NCBI RefSeq assembly: GCF_023712425.1
Contig: NZ_JAMAYG010000002.1
Location: forward strand, 1-64,000
Origin: Rothia sp. P100
GTDB lineage: Bacteria; Actinomycetota; Actinomycetes; Actinomycetales; Micrococcaceae
DNA length: 64,000 nt
Direction: 5' to 3'
Made by a program: the position numbers and the translations under genes. Numbering within the stretch: position 1 is the first letter of the stretch; each line of letters opens with the position of its first letter. Below the pieces are notes generated by a model. That model did no database searches and had not been told where the DNA came from. It saw only the letters and a list, made by a program, of their open reading frames with translations. Of this stretch, positions 1-8,093 are shown one piece after another.

Positions 1-117
1 TTTCCTAGCGTTTTTTGAACGTGTGAGGATCCCTATAGATGATGGGGTTGATAGGCCAGGTATGGACGCGGGGAATTCCCGTGGAGTTGACTGGTACTAA
101 TAGTCCGAAGGCTTACA
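1..117 (+). rRNA. 23S rRNA, 3' end (partial)
   Basis: The window opens inside 23S rRNA. The conserved 3'-terminal blocks GGTTGATAGGCC and GACTGGTACTAATAG are present, and the gene ends shortly after at about 117. Only the last ~117 nt are here. It is followed by 5S rRNA in the usual order. The exact 3' end is estimated. Confidence 0.93.
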
Positions 118-194
118 TATTTTTTTTCAGGGTTTGTTGGCTGGTTTGTTTGTGTTTGCGTCCACTGTATGGTTTTGAGATAACAATCTCGCAG

Positions 195-315
195 GTTTGC
201 GGTGATTATAGCGAGAGGGAGACACCCGGTTCCATTCCGAACCCGGAAGTTAAGGCTCTTTGCGCCGATGGTACTGCACTGGTGACGGTGTGGGAGAGTA
301 GGTCGTTGCCGCAAT
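195..315 (+). rRNA. 5S rRNA
   Basis: A ~120-nt 5S rRNA lies 78 nt after 23S. The terminal helix is formed by TTGCGG (197-202) and CCGCAA (309-314). The conserved interior CATTCCGAACCCGGAAGTTAAG and the 3' GTGGGAGAGTAGG block are in place. The ends are set by the terminal helix and may be off by 1-3 nt. Confidence 0.93.
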
Positions 316-329
316 TATTTTTTCGAGGT

Positions 330-366
330 AGCTCTTGTCCTTTGTGGGCAGGGGCTATTTTGTTTT
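330..366 (+). terminator. rRNA operon terminator 1
   Basis: The stem AGCTCTTG (330-337) pairs with CAGGGGCT (349-356), counting G-U pairs, and is followed by ATTTTGTTTT. Its place directly after 5S rRNA fits an intrinsic terminator. Confidence 0.75.
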
Positions 367-422
367 AAGGGGGGTGTGTGTTTTTTGGGTGGTTTTTTCT
401 TGGTGGGAACCCCCCTTTTTTT
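367..422 (+). terminator. rRNA operon terminator 2
   Basis: AAGGGGGGT (367-375) pairs perfectly with ACCCCCCTT (409-417) across a T/G-rich loop and runs into a T7 tract. It is a second terminator in tandem with the first, a common arrangement after rRNA operons. The loop is long (33 nt), so its strength is uncertain. From 423 to 585 only a short leader is seen. Confidence 0.65.
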
Positions 423-585
423 GTATTTAAAGGGGAAACTAAGTAATGAGCGTGTGCCTGAAAACGCATCAACACTAGGTGACCCCACCTCCTTACGAGC
501 ACAGACGCCCGATACACTAGGAATCAGTGCATAATAAGAGGTTCTTTAGAAAGAGCCTTACCGCAAAAAGTTTAAAGGAGCATAC

Positions 586-2601
586 TTGGCTGACTACTCA
601 CGTAACCACTCAGATAACAATCGCGATGGATACAAGAAAAATAACGATCGCCACTCATCTGGTGGAAACCGTTCCCACGGTAATAGCCGTAACGATCGTT
701 CAGATCGTCGTGATGACCGTGGTGGTTTCGGAGGGCGCCGCAACGATCGTGAGCGCTCCTACGGAGGCCGTGATGAACGTGGTGGCTTTGGTAACCGTCG
801 TTCTGATGGTGAGCGTACCTTCCGTGATGACCGCGGCGGTCGCAGCTATGATCGTAATGATCGTGGCGGTTACGGCCAGCGCCGTGAGGATCGCGTAGAC
901 GACAGAGACTTCCAGGGCGGTTTCGGTAGACGTCGCAGTTCAAACGACGGAACCCAGCGCAATGACCGTGATAACCGTGGCGGTTTCGGAGGGCGCCGCA
1001 ACGATGGTGAGCGCTCCTACGGCAGCCGCGATAACCGTGGTGGTTTTGGCGATCGTCGTAATGATCGTTCTGACCGTCGTGATGACCGCGGTGGTTTTGG
1101 CGATCGTCGTAATGATCGTTCTGACCGTCGTGATGACCGCGGTGGTTTCGGTAACCGTCGTTCTGATGGTGAGCGCACCTTCCGTGATGACCGCGGCGGT
1201 CGCAGCTATGATCGCAATGATCGTGGCGGTTACGGCCAGCGCCGAGATGAGCGAAATGATAACCGCGGTGGTTTTGGCGATCGTCGTAATGATCGTTCTG
1301 ACCGTCGTGATGACCGCGGCCCTAAGCGTTTTGATGATCGGGGGGACCGCAATAATCACGGCTTTGATAAGCGCCGCAATGACGGTGAACGTTCTTACGG
1401 CAACCGTGATGACCGCGGTGGTTTCGGTCCTCGCCGTTCTGACGGTGATCGCCCTCGTGAGGACCGCGGTAACAGGAATTTTGACCGTAATGATCGCGGC
1501 GGCAACCGCTCCTACGACAATAACCGTAATGACCGCGGGCCCAAGCGTTTTGACGACCGCGGAGGCCGGGACTCAAACCGTCGTGATGACCGCAGTTTCG
1601 ACAAGGGCCCTCGCAAAGAATTTAAGCGGGATGACGCCGCGCAGGCACCTGTAGCAGATTACCGCCGCAACTCACCTGAAATTGACACCGATGTAACGGG
1701 TCAGGAGCTAGAAAACTGGACCCTGCGTGCGTTGCGCCAGCTCGAAGCTCAAAATGCTGAAGGTGTAGCCAAGCACCTGGTGATGGTAGGGCGCTACATT
1801 GATATTGATCCTGAGTTCGCTCTGGAGCACGCTGTTGCAGCTTCAAAGCGAGCTGGTCGTATCGGGCTGGTACGTGAGGTTGTAGGCGTTGCCGCCTACG
1901 CTGCTGACGACTACGAGCTGTGCTTACGCGAACTGCGTACTCACCGTCGAATCTCCGGGTCCAATGATCACCTGGCACTGATGGTGGACTGTGAGCGTGC
2001 ACTGGGCCGTATGGAGAAAGCACTTACCCTGGCCGAAGAGGCTAAGGATGAGGAAGTACCAGCTGCTGTGCGCGCAGAGGTTGCTATCGTGGTTTCCGGT
2101 ATACACCATGATGCCGGCGAGCTGAAGAAAGCAATTAGCGCCCTAGAGATTCCCGAACTGGATCCTAAGCGCGGCTTTGACTACTCACCCCGCCTGTTTG
2201 AGGCCTACGCCGATCTTCTGGAAGAGGACGGCCGTGTTGCTGAAGCACGCCGTTGGGCACGCCTAGCCGTAGTCACCGAGGCTGCCCTGGGCCAGGGAGA
2301 ATTCGCTGAACCTGAAATCTTCGATATCTTCACTGAGGACGATCTGTTCGAACCCGAAGAAGTGGCCATTGACCTGGAAGACGAAGACCAGGCTGATGAC
2401 GTGGTGACTGAAGAGCCCAGTGTCGAAGAAGAAATAGCTGAACTGTTGGGCGAAGTAACTGAACCCATTGATGGCGTTGAAGATGATGAAGAGCAGCTAG
2501 ATGCCGCACTTGCGCAGTCTGCTGTTGAGCAGACCGTGACCGAAGAACAAGCAACTGAAGACTCCCTCTTTGCCGTTGAAGCGGACGATAGCCGTGACTA
2601 A
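586..2601 (+). CDS. Arg/Asp/Gly-rich repeat protein with C-terminal TPR-like domain
   Basis: A 671-residue protein. The start is TTG at 586, set by AAAGGAG at 574-580. Residues 1 to about 350 are low-complexity and built from Arg, Asp, Asn and Gly in units such as DDRGGFGDRR and NDRGGYGQRR. This resembles RGG-type disordered RNA-binding tails. Residues about 365-560 are ordered, helical and TPR-like (for example ENWTLRALRQLEAQN, ALEHAVAASKRAGRIG). The last ~110 residues are strongly acidic. Relatives with a TPR-like domain before the HAD phosphatase and tlyA are known in Micrococcaceae, usually unnamed. The function is unknown; RNA or ribosome association is an inference from the RGG-like tail. 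The stop overlaps the start of the next gene, so the two are probably co-transcribed. Confidence 0.85.
   Translation: MADYSRNHSDNNRDGYKKNNDRHSSGGNRSHGNSRNDRSDRRDDRGGFGGRRNDRERSYGGRDERGGFGNRRSDGERTFRDDRGGRSYDRNDRGGYGQRREDRVDDRDFQGGFGRRRSSNDGTQRNDRDNRGGFGGRRNDGERSYGSRDNRGGFGDRRNDRSDRRDDRGGFGDRRNDRSDRRDDRGGFGNRRSDGERTFRDDRGGRSYDRNDRGGYGQRRDERNDNRGGFGDRRNDRSDRRDDRGPKRFDDRGDRNNHGFDKRRNDGERSYGNRDDRGGFGPRRSDGDRPREDRGNRNFDRNDRGGNRSYDNNRNDRGPKRFDDRGGRDSNRRDDRSFDKGPRKEFKRDDAAQAPVADYRRNSPEIDTDVTGQELENWTLRALRQLEAQNAEGVAKHLVMVGRYIDIDPEFALEHAVAASKRAGRIGLVREVVGVAAYAADDYELCLRELRTHRRISGSNDHLALMVDCERALGRMEKALTLAEEAKDEEVPAAVRAEVAIVVSGIHHDAGELKKAISALEIPELDPKRGFDYSPRLFEAYADLLEEDGRVAEARRWARLAVVTEAALGQGEFAEPEIFDIFTEDDLFEPEEVAIDLEDEDQADDVVTEEPSVEEEIAELLGEVTEPIDGVEDDEEQLDAALAQSAVEQTVTEEQATEDSLFAVEADDSRD
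781..1317 (+). repeat. Nested direct repeats inside the Arg/Asp/Gly-rich gene
   Basis: A 51-nt unit encoding GGFGDRRNDRSDRRDDR occurs three times without mismatch: 1039-1089 and 1090-1140 in tandem, and again at 1267-1317. A larger block of 104 nt is duplicated at 781-884 and 1141-1244 with four differences. All unit lengths keep the reading frame. The sequence identity suggests recent duplication or homogenisation. Confidence 0.9.
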
Positions 2602-3595
2602 GAGCTTGCTTGATGCGCACGATGCAATTCTTTCTGACCTTGACGGCGTAGTCTACGCTGGTCCCTTAGCGATTGAGGGGGCTCCTGATGCGCTCAACCG
2701 TGCTCAGGACGCCGGAGTGCAGGTTGCTTTTGTTACCAACAACGCTTCACGGAGCGTTGATGCGGTTGCTGCGCACCTGGTAGAGCTGGGCGTCACGACT
2801 GACGCTGAACACGTTATCAGCTCTGCTCAGGCAGCTGCTGAGCTTCTGGCTGCACAGCTACCCGCAGGCGCTAAGGTGCTAATTACAGGGGCCCAGGCGT
2901 TAGCGGACTGCGTTCAAGCTGCCGGTCTTACCCCGGTTCGATCGCAGCACGATGAGCCGGTCGCTGTAGCTCAGGGCTTTAACCCCAAGATGGTGTGGGA
3001 AGACCTCGCTGAGGCTGCCTACACCTTAGCCGATAAATCTGTGCTCTGGGTTGCCTCCAATACGGATTTCACTATCCCCAAGGAGCGCGGTATCGCTCCG
3101 GGGAATGGGACCCTCGTCGGTGCTGTTGCCACAGCTACTGGGCGTCAACCCCAGGTGGCAGGTAAGCCCGAGTCACCGATCTTTACCACCGCTGCGCAGA
3201 AGCTGGGCTCTACCAGTCCGGTGGTTGTGGGTGACCGTCTGGATACCGATATTCAAGGTGGAAATAGGGCACAGATAGCAACCGCTATGGTGATGACCGG
3301 CGTTGATACCTACCAGTCGGTGCTGGCTGCCATTACCATCGAGCGTCCGACTTACATTATTGAAACCCTGGAGGGCTTTTTTGAGCCCTATCCGCAAATC
3401 GATGTGGAGGTTACCCCTACTGGAGCAAGAGCAGAAGCCGCTGGCTTTGTTGCTGAGGTGAAGGGGAACGAACTGACTCTGAACGGAGCCGGTGCAGAGG
3501 TCGATAGCTGGCGAGTTGCCTGCGCAGCCTGGTGGGTAGCTCACCCAGACGTGCACGAGGCTCCCAAAGCTCCTGAGGTATTCAACCGTGGCTAA
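2594..3595 (+). CDS. HAD-IIA family phosphatase (NagD/4-nitrophenylphosphatase-like)
   Basis: Residues near the N-terminus show the HAD motif LSDLDGVVY, with the nucleophile and acid Asp pair, followed by VAFVTNNASRS (motif II, Thr). VVVGDRLDTDIQGG near the C-terminus is the metal-binding motif. The TNN and GDRxxTDI forms are typical of the HAD-IIA (NagD-like) subfamily, soluble phosphatases of small phosphorylated metabolites. GTG at 2594 is preferred because it overlaps the upstream stop at 2599-2601; an ATG at 2570 in the same frame is possible. The natural substrate cannot be told. It sits in a conserved actinobacterial position before tlyA. Confidence 0.85.
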   Translation: MTKSLLDAHDAILSDLDGVVYAGPLAIEGAPDALNRAQDAGVQVAFVTNNASRSVDAVAAHLVELGVTTDAEHVISSAQAAAELLAAQLPAGAKVLITGAQALADCVQAAGLTPVRSQHDEPVAVAQGFNPKMVWEDLAEAAYTLADKSVLWVASNTDFTIPKERGIAPGNGTLVGAVATATGRQPQVAGKPESPIFTTAAQKLGSTSPVVVGDRLDTDIQGGNRAQIATAMVMTGVDTYQSVLAAITIERPTYIIETLEGFFEPYPQIDVEVTPTGARAEAAGFVAEVKGNELTLNGAGAEVDSWRVACAAWWVAHPDVHEAPKAPEVFNRG

Positions 3596-3725
3596 AGAAG
3601 AGCCTAGCGTAGAGCTAGACCCTGAATTTGAAGCCGCTTTAGAAGCTGCCCTGGCACTGGACCCCAGCGAACGAATCGACCGTTACGCCAGGTTAGCTGA
3701 AGAGCTGCAGGAAAGCCTCAACTAG
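3588..3725 (+). CDS. Small 45-residue protein
   Basis: A short ORF starting at GTG 3588, overlapping the last 8 nt of the HAD gene and ending 38 nt before tlyA. It encodes a charged, helical peptide rich in Glu, Ala and Leu (for example FEAALEAALALDPSERIDRY). The overlap and the tight tlyA spacing argue for translation as part of the operon. The repeated LDPEF/LDPSER pattern suggests a short amphipathic helix pair. I do not recognise the family. Confidence 0.6.
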   Translation: MAKEEPSVELDPEFEAALEAALALDPSERIDRYARLAEELQESLN

Positions 3726-3763
3726 CTGCTGAGGCTAATACACTACATAAGGAAACGGGCAAT

Positions 3764-4498
3764 ATGAGACTTGACCACTACATGGTGCAGGCGGGTATTG
3801 CCCGTTCTCGTACCCTGGCTATTAAGATGATTGACGCTGACCTGGTGAATGTCAACGGTCAGCCTGCCACCAAGGCTGGCCAGAAAGTGCGGGAGGGTGA
3901 TACCGTCAGCATCACCCGCAGCGAGCTGACCGAGTACGTCAGTCGTGCCGGACATAAACTGGCCGGTGCTCTCGATACCTTTACGGGCATTACCGTAGAG
4001 GGCAAACGCTGCCTGGACGCTGGTGCATCAACCGGCGGTTTCACCGACGTCCTGCTGCGGCGGGGTGCCACCCTGGTGGCAGCGGTGGACGTTGGGCACA
4101 GTCAACTGGTACCTGAGCTGAGGGAACACCCCAAAGTTGATGTGTATGAGGGCATGAACGTGCGCCACATGGACTCAGAAGATATTGGTGGCCAGGTGGA
4201 CCTGACGGTCACTGACCTATCTTTCATCTCTCTGACCAAGGTGCTTGAACCTCTAGCAGAAGTGACCCGGGCAGGTGGAGATCTCGTGCTGATGGTAAAG
4301 CCACAATTCGAGGTCGGAAGTGCTCGTGTAGGCAGGGGCGGCGTGGTCACAGACCCCCAAGCACGCCAGGATGCTGTTAACTCGGTGCGGGCCTGTGCCG
4401 AAGAGTACGGATTAGTTATCAGGGGGCAGGAAGAGAGCTCGCTCCCCGGTCAGGACGGTAATGTCGAATTTTTCCTCTGGTGCCACAAACCGGAGTAA
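3764..4498 (+). CDS. tlyA: TlyA family rRNA 2'-O-methyltransferase
   Basis: A 244-residue protein. Residues 1-60 form an S4 RNA-binding domain (MRLDHYMVQAGIARSR, VNGQPATKAGQKV). The rest is an FtsJ/RrmJ-like Rossmann methyltransferase with the SAM-binding motif CLDAGASTGGFTDVLL and the motif VDLTVTDLSFISLTKV. TlyA in mycobacteria 2'-O-methylates cytidines in 16S and 23S rRNA and affects capreomycin sensitivity. The tlyA-nadK-recN order is the standard actinobacterial one. A hairpin terminator follows at 4505-4549. Confidence 0.93.
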   Translation: MRLDHYMVQAGIARSRTLAIKMIDADLVNVNGQPATKAGQKVREGDTVSITRSELTEYVSRAGHKLAGALDTFTGITVEGKRCLDAGASTGGFTDVLLRRGATLVAAVDVGHSQLVPELREHPKVDVYEGMNVRHMDSEDIGGQVDLTVTDLSFISLTKVLEPLAEVTRAGGDLVLMVKPQFEVGSARVGRGGVVTDPQARQDAVNSVRACAEEYGLVIRGQEESSLPGQDGNVEFFLWCHKPE

Positions 4499-4504
4499 CC
4501 CACC

Positions 4505-4549
4505 AAAACACCGAATTTTCGAATAAATGTTCGAAAACTTCGGTGTTTT
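4505..4549 (+). terminator. Terminator after tlyA
   Basis: The perfect stem AAAACACCGAA (4505-4515) / TTCGGTGTTTT (4539-4549) has an inner TTCGAA pair. A-rich and T-rich flanks let it work in both directions. It separates the tlyA unit from nadK. Confidence 0.85.
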
Positions 4550-4596
4550 GTGTTTCTAGTGAGGAAAAAAGAGCTACTTTCAGCTAGCCTAAAACT

Positions 4597-5589
4597 GTGA
4601 ATGAAACTAGCGCCCCCGTGTTCATAGACGGTAACGATACTCGCAAGATTTTAGTTTTTGCCCACACCGGGCGAAGCGAAGCCCGAGACGCTGCCCGGGC
4701 GGCCTGTGCCCAGCTGCATGCGGCGGGTTTGGTGCCGGTGATGAACCGAGCGGACCTTGAAGCGCTGACCCAGAGATGGCAGAACCCTGTGCCCGTGGCG
4801 GTCGCACACGAAAGTGTTGCTCTCAACGAGATTGAACTGGGCGTGGTGCTGGGTGGGGATGGTTCTATTCTGCGCGCAGCCGAGATGATCCGGCACACCC
4901 AAATCCCCTTGGTGGGCGTCAACTTGGGTCACGTGGGCTTCCTTGCAGAAGCGGAAGAGTTTGACCTTGCTGAAACAGTAGACCGCATTGTCTCCGGCGA
5001 CTATACCGTTGAAGAGCGCATGGCCATTGACGTTAAGGTCTGGAAAGGCGGGGAAAAAATCCTCGATACCTGGGCGCTGAACGAGGCCAGCGTTGAAAAA
5101 GGTAACCGCCAGAAAATGATTGAAGTAGTCATTGAGGTCGATCGCCGCCCGCTCTCAGGCTTTGGCTGTGACGGGGTGGTGCTGGCAACGCCCACCGGCT
5201 CAACAGCCTATGCCTTCTCTGGGGGAGGGCCCATTATCTGGCCCAGCGTTGAAGCCATGCTCATGGTTCCCTTATCTGCCCACGCGCTCTTTGCTCGGCC
5301 ACTGGTGACTGCCCCGACCTCGATGATGGCGGTCGAGCTGCTACCCACCAACGGTGCTGAAGGTGTACTCTGGTGCGACGGGCGCCGAACCCGCGATTTA
5401 CCGCCCGGGGCCCGTATCGAGGTGACGCGATCGTCCAAACCGGTGCGCCTAGCCCGTATGCACCCGGCTCCCTTCTCTGAGCGTCTGGTCCGAAAGTTTG
5501 AGCTACCTACTACCGGTTGGCGAGGCCCCAGTACGGCTAGCCCTGCCACATCGGCCTTGCCCATTAGCCGCCCCAGCCCAGGAGTATAG
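4597..5589 (+). CDS. nadK: NAD kinase
   Basis: NAD kinase phosphorylates NAD to NADP in the cytosol. The family motifs are complete: GGDGS (residues 86-90), NLGHVGFLAE, and the substrate-binding TPTGSTAYAFSGGGPI. The start is GTG at 4597, giving 330 residues, normal for actinobacteria, with a short N-terminal extension and a C-terminal tail rich in Pro and Ser. It ends 3 nt before recN, so the two are translationally close. Confidence 0.95.
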   Translation: MNETSAPVFIDGNDTRKILVFAHTGRSEARDAARAACAQLHAAGLVPVMNRADLEALTQRWQNPVPVAVAHESVALNEIELGVVLGGDGSILRAAEMIRHTQIPLVGVNLGHVGFLAEAEEFDLAETVDRIVSGDYTVEERMAIDVKVWKGGEKILDTWALNEASVEKGNRQKMIEVVIEVDRRPLSGFGCDGVVLATPTGSTAYAFSGGGPIIWPSVEAMLMVPLSAHALFARPLVTAPTSMMAVELLPTNGAEGVLWCDGRRTRDLPPGARIEVTRSSKPVRLARMHPAPFSERLVRKFELPTTGWRGPSTASPATSALPISRPSPGV

Positions 5590-5592
5590 CCC

Positions 5593-7299
5593 GTGATTGA
5601 AGAGATTCATCTGCGCGATTTAGGGGTCATCACCGATGCCCGCCTTCCCCTAGAACCGGGCTTCTCTGTGCTGACCGGTGAGACTGGTGCTGGTAAGACC
5701 ATGGTGGTTACCGCGCTGGGGATGCTACTGGGCGCACGTTCTGATGCCTCCAGCGTGCGCAATGGGGCTTCTAGCGCTTTGGCTGAGGCCGTCATTAAAC
5801 TGCCAGCGGGGCACAGAGCCATTGGGCTAGCCGATGACGCCGGGGGATCAACTGAGGAACTGGAAGATGGTTCTTGTGAACTACTGTTGGCGAGAACCGT
5901 TAATGCTTCGGGGCGCTCTCGTGCCCATGTGGGCGGGGTTTCAGCCCCTATTGGGACGCTAGCTGATATCGGGCATACGCTGGTGGCAGTGCACGGTCAG
6001 TCAGATCAGTTGCGCCTCAAGTCTTCTGCCGAGCAGCGTCATGCCCTAGATTCTTGTGCCGGTAAAAAACTTGGAAGCCTACTCGCTCAATACGAGAAGA
6101 ACTACGAACGCTTCAAGCAGGCTGCTGGTGAGCTACGGGATGTGCGAGAAAATACTCGCGCCCGCGCCTTGGAAGCACAGACTTTGCAGGGCGCTCTAGC
6201 AGAAATTGACAGCGTCAACCCTCTTGAAGGTGAGGATCAGGCTCTCTACGCAGAGAGCCAAAAACTCACCAATGTTGAGTCTCTACGTCTGGCCGCCACC
6301 ACTGCCTCAGCTGCTCTGGCCGGTACCGAATACGGGGATGCTGATGCCCCTAACGTGCTGGGGTTGCTGGATTCAGCCCGTACTGCGCTAGCCTCTGAAT
6401 CGGATGCCGATGAAGACCTTAAAACTCTTTCTGATCGACTTAATGAGGCTTTGATTCACATCACCGATATCGCCGAAGAGGTATCAGCCTACACCTCCGG
6501 TCTAGATTCTGAAGGCCCTGAACGCCTGGCAGAAGTAGAACACCGACGCGCCCAACTCAAAGGTCTCACCCGCAAGTACGGGGCGGATATCGCAGAGGTT
6601 CTGGCCTGGGCTGAAGAATCACGTGCCCGCCTTGATACTCTCGGTGATGACCCGGCCCGCCAGGAAACCCTGGAAGCTGAATTGCGTGAACTTCGTGAGA
6701 CTCTAGGGGAGCAGGCACGGGCTCTCATGGAACTACGCCGTACAGCTGCCTCAAAGCTAGCTGCTGCCGTCAGCGAAGAACTAACTGCCCTTGCCATGCC
6801 CAATGCTTCACTGGTGGTTAAGGTCGAAGAGACCGAGAAATTCAACCGCTTCGGTAAAGATGCCGTGACTTTTATGCTGGCACCCCATCGCCAGGCCGTT
6901 CCGCGGCCCCTGGGCAAAGGCGCATCAGGGGGTGAATTATCCCGCGTCATGTTGGCTCTTGAAGTTGTGCTTTCTGAGGTGGACCCGGTGCCCACCTTTA
7001 TCTTTGACGAGGTGGACTCCGGCGTCGGCGGTAAAGCAGCCATCGAAATCGGCCGCCGCCTGGCCATGTTGGCCAAGAACGTGCAGGTGCTGGTCGTCAC
7101 CCACCTGCCGCAGGTGGCAGCTTTCGCTGACCAGCACATCCTGGTGCTTAAGAATGATGATGCTTCACTGTCCAAGGTGAATGTGCTCTCTACCGAAGAA
7201 CGCGTGGTTGAGCTGGCCCGCATGCTCTCGGGGCACGATCAGTCAGCATCTGCACAAGAACACGCCCGTGAGCTGCTGGAAGCAGCCGGGCAGCTCTAA
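5593..7299 (+). CDS. recN: DNA repair protein RecN
   Basis: An SMC-like ATPase of double-strand-break repair. Residues 29-36 are the Walker A motif GETGAGKT; the middle ~300 residues are Glu/Ala/Leu/Arg-rich coiled coil; GKGASGGELSRVMLALE (signature) and FIFDEVDSGVGG (Walker B/D-loop) lie near the C-terminus. The 568-residue length is normal. The start is GTG at 5593. In relatives pyrG usually lies between recN and the NUDIX gene, and it is not here. Confidence 0.96.
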   Translation: MIEEIHLRDLGVITDARLPLEPGFSVLTGETGAGKTMVVTALGMLLGARSDASSVRNGASSALAEAVIKLPAGHRAIGLADDAGGSTEELEDGSCELLLARTVNASGRSRAHVGGVSAPIGTLADIGHTLVAVHGQSDQLRLKSSAEQRHALDSCAGKKLGSLLAQYEKNYERFKQAAGELRDVRENTRARALEAQTLQGALAEIDSVNPLEGEDQALYAESQKLTNVESLRLAATTASAALAGTEYGDADAPNVLGLLDSARTALASESDADEDLKTLSDRLNEALIHITDIAEEVSAYTSGLDSEGPERLAEVEHRRAQLKGLTRKYGADIAEVLAWAEESRARLDTLGDDPARQETLEAELRELRETLGEQARALMELRRTAASKLAAAVSEELTALAMPNASLVVKVEETEKFNRFGKDAVTFMLAPHRQAVPRPLGKGASGGELSRVMLALEVVLSEVDPVPTFIFDEVDSGVGGKAAIEIGRRLAMLAKNVQVLVVTHLPQVAAFADQHILVLKNDDASLSKVNVLSTEERVVELARMLSGHDQSASAQEHARELLEAAGQL

Positions 7300-7355
7300 A
7301 GTCTTGGGCTAAAGATATGCCCATCAGACCAGTCGACGTTTGAGAAGGAGAAGCT

Positions 7356-8093
7356 ATGAAGCAGCAGGTAAGCCGTAAGGACGGCACAGCGCCGCGTATT
7401 GACGCCCGTCAGGAGGCAGTCGACCAGCAGATGCTAGCCGATGTGGTGAACCCACGTTTCGTGCAGAAATCTGAGACCAAGTTCGAGGGCTTCATCTGGG
7501 ACGTGGTGCGCGATGACTTCTCCCTTACCGAGGATGGAGAGTCGATGGGGCGGGACTACATCACCCACCCCGGCGCGGTGGCTATCGTGGTGCTCAACGA
7601 GAAGAACCAGGTGCTTTTGATTAACCAGTACCGCCAGCCAGTGGGCATGAACCTGTGGGAAATTCCTGCCGGCATGCTCGATATCGCCGGCGAGGAGCCC
7701 CTGACCGCAGCTCGGCGTGAGCTAGCTGAGGAAACCTTCCTGCAAGCCGAGCGCTGGGACACTCTCATGGAATACCATAACTCACCGGGTTGCTCGACCG
7801 AAGCAAACAGGGTTTTCCTGGCCCGAGGTATTAGCGAAATCCCCCATGAGGAGAAGCAGGAGCGCGAGGGGGAGGAAGCTGAAATTGTGGCCCGCTGGTT
7901 CGATATGGACGAGGTCGTAGCCGCGATCCTGGCGGCGAGGTTACATTCGCCCAGCACGATTATGGGTGTGTTGGCAGCCCACGCTGCATCCTTGAGCAAC
8001 TTTAAAACTCTAACTCCGGCGGATGCACCCTGGCCTGCTCACCCCTACCTGCGAGACCCCGATACCCGCGGTTCGTTGGGGAGCCTGCGCTAG
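7356..8093 (+). CDS. NUDIX hydrolase, ADP-ribose pyrophosphatase-like
   Basis: A 245-residue protein with a full Nudix box, GMLDIAGEEPLTAARRELAE followed by ETF, preceded by the typical NLWEIPAG. This form belongs to ADP-ribose diphosphatases (product AMP plus ribose 5-phosphate); the orthologous position in Mycobacterium tuberculosis is Rv1700. AGAAGGAG ahead of the ATG at 7356 supports the start. The stop overlaps the xerD start by one base. Confidence 0.9.
   Translation: MKQQVSRKDGTAPRIDARQEAVDQQMLADVVNPRFVQKSETKFEGFIWDVVRDDFSLTEDGESMGRDYITHPGAVAIVVLNEKNQVLLINQYRQPVGMNLWEIPAGMLDIAGEEPLTAARRELAEETFLQAERWDTLMEYHNSPGCSTEANRVFLARGISEIPHEEKQEREGEEAEIVARWFDMDEVVAAILAARLHSPSTIMGVLAAHAASLSNFKTLTPADAPWPAHPYLRDPDTRGSLGSLR

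Noticed and set aside
781-1317. Possible CRISPR or satellite array
   Set aside because: Repeats are in frame, code for one protein, and lack unique spacers of constant length.
527-1654. Several long frames on both strands across the Arg/Asp/Gly gene
   Set aside because: They are shadows of the repeats; their translations are monotonous (Val/Ile/Thr-rich) and have no ribosome sites.
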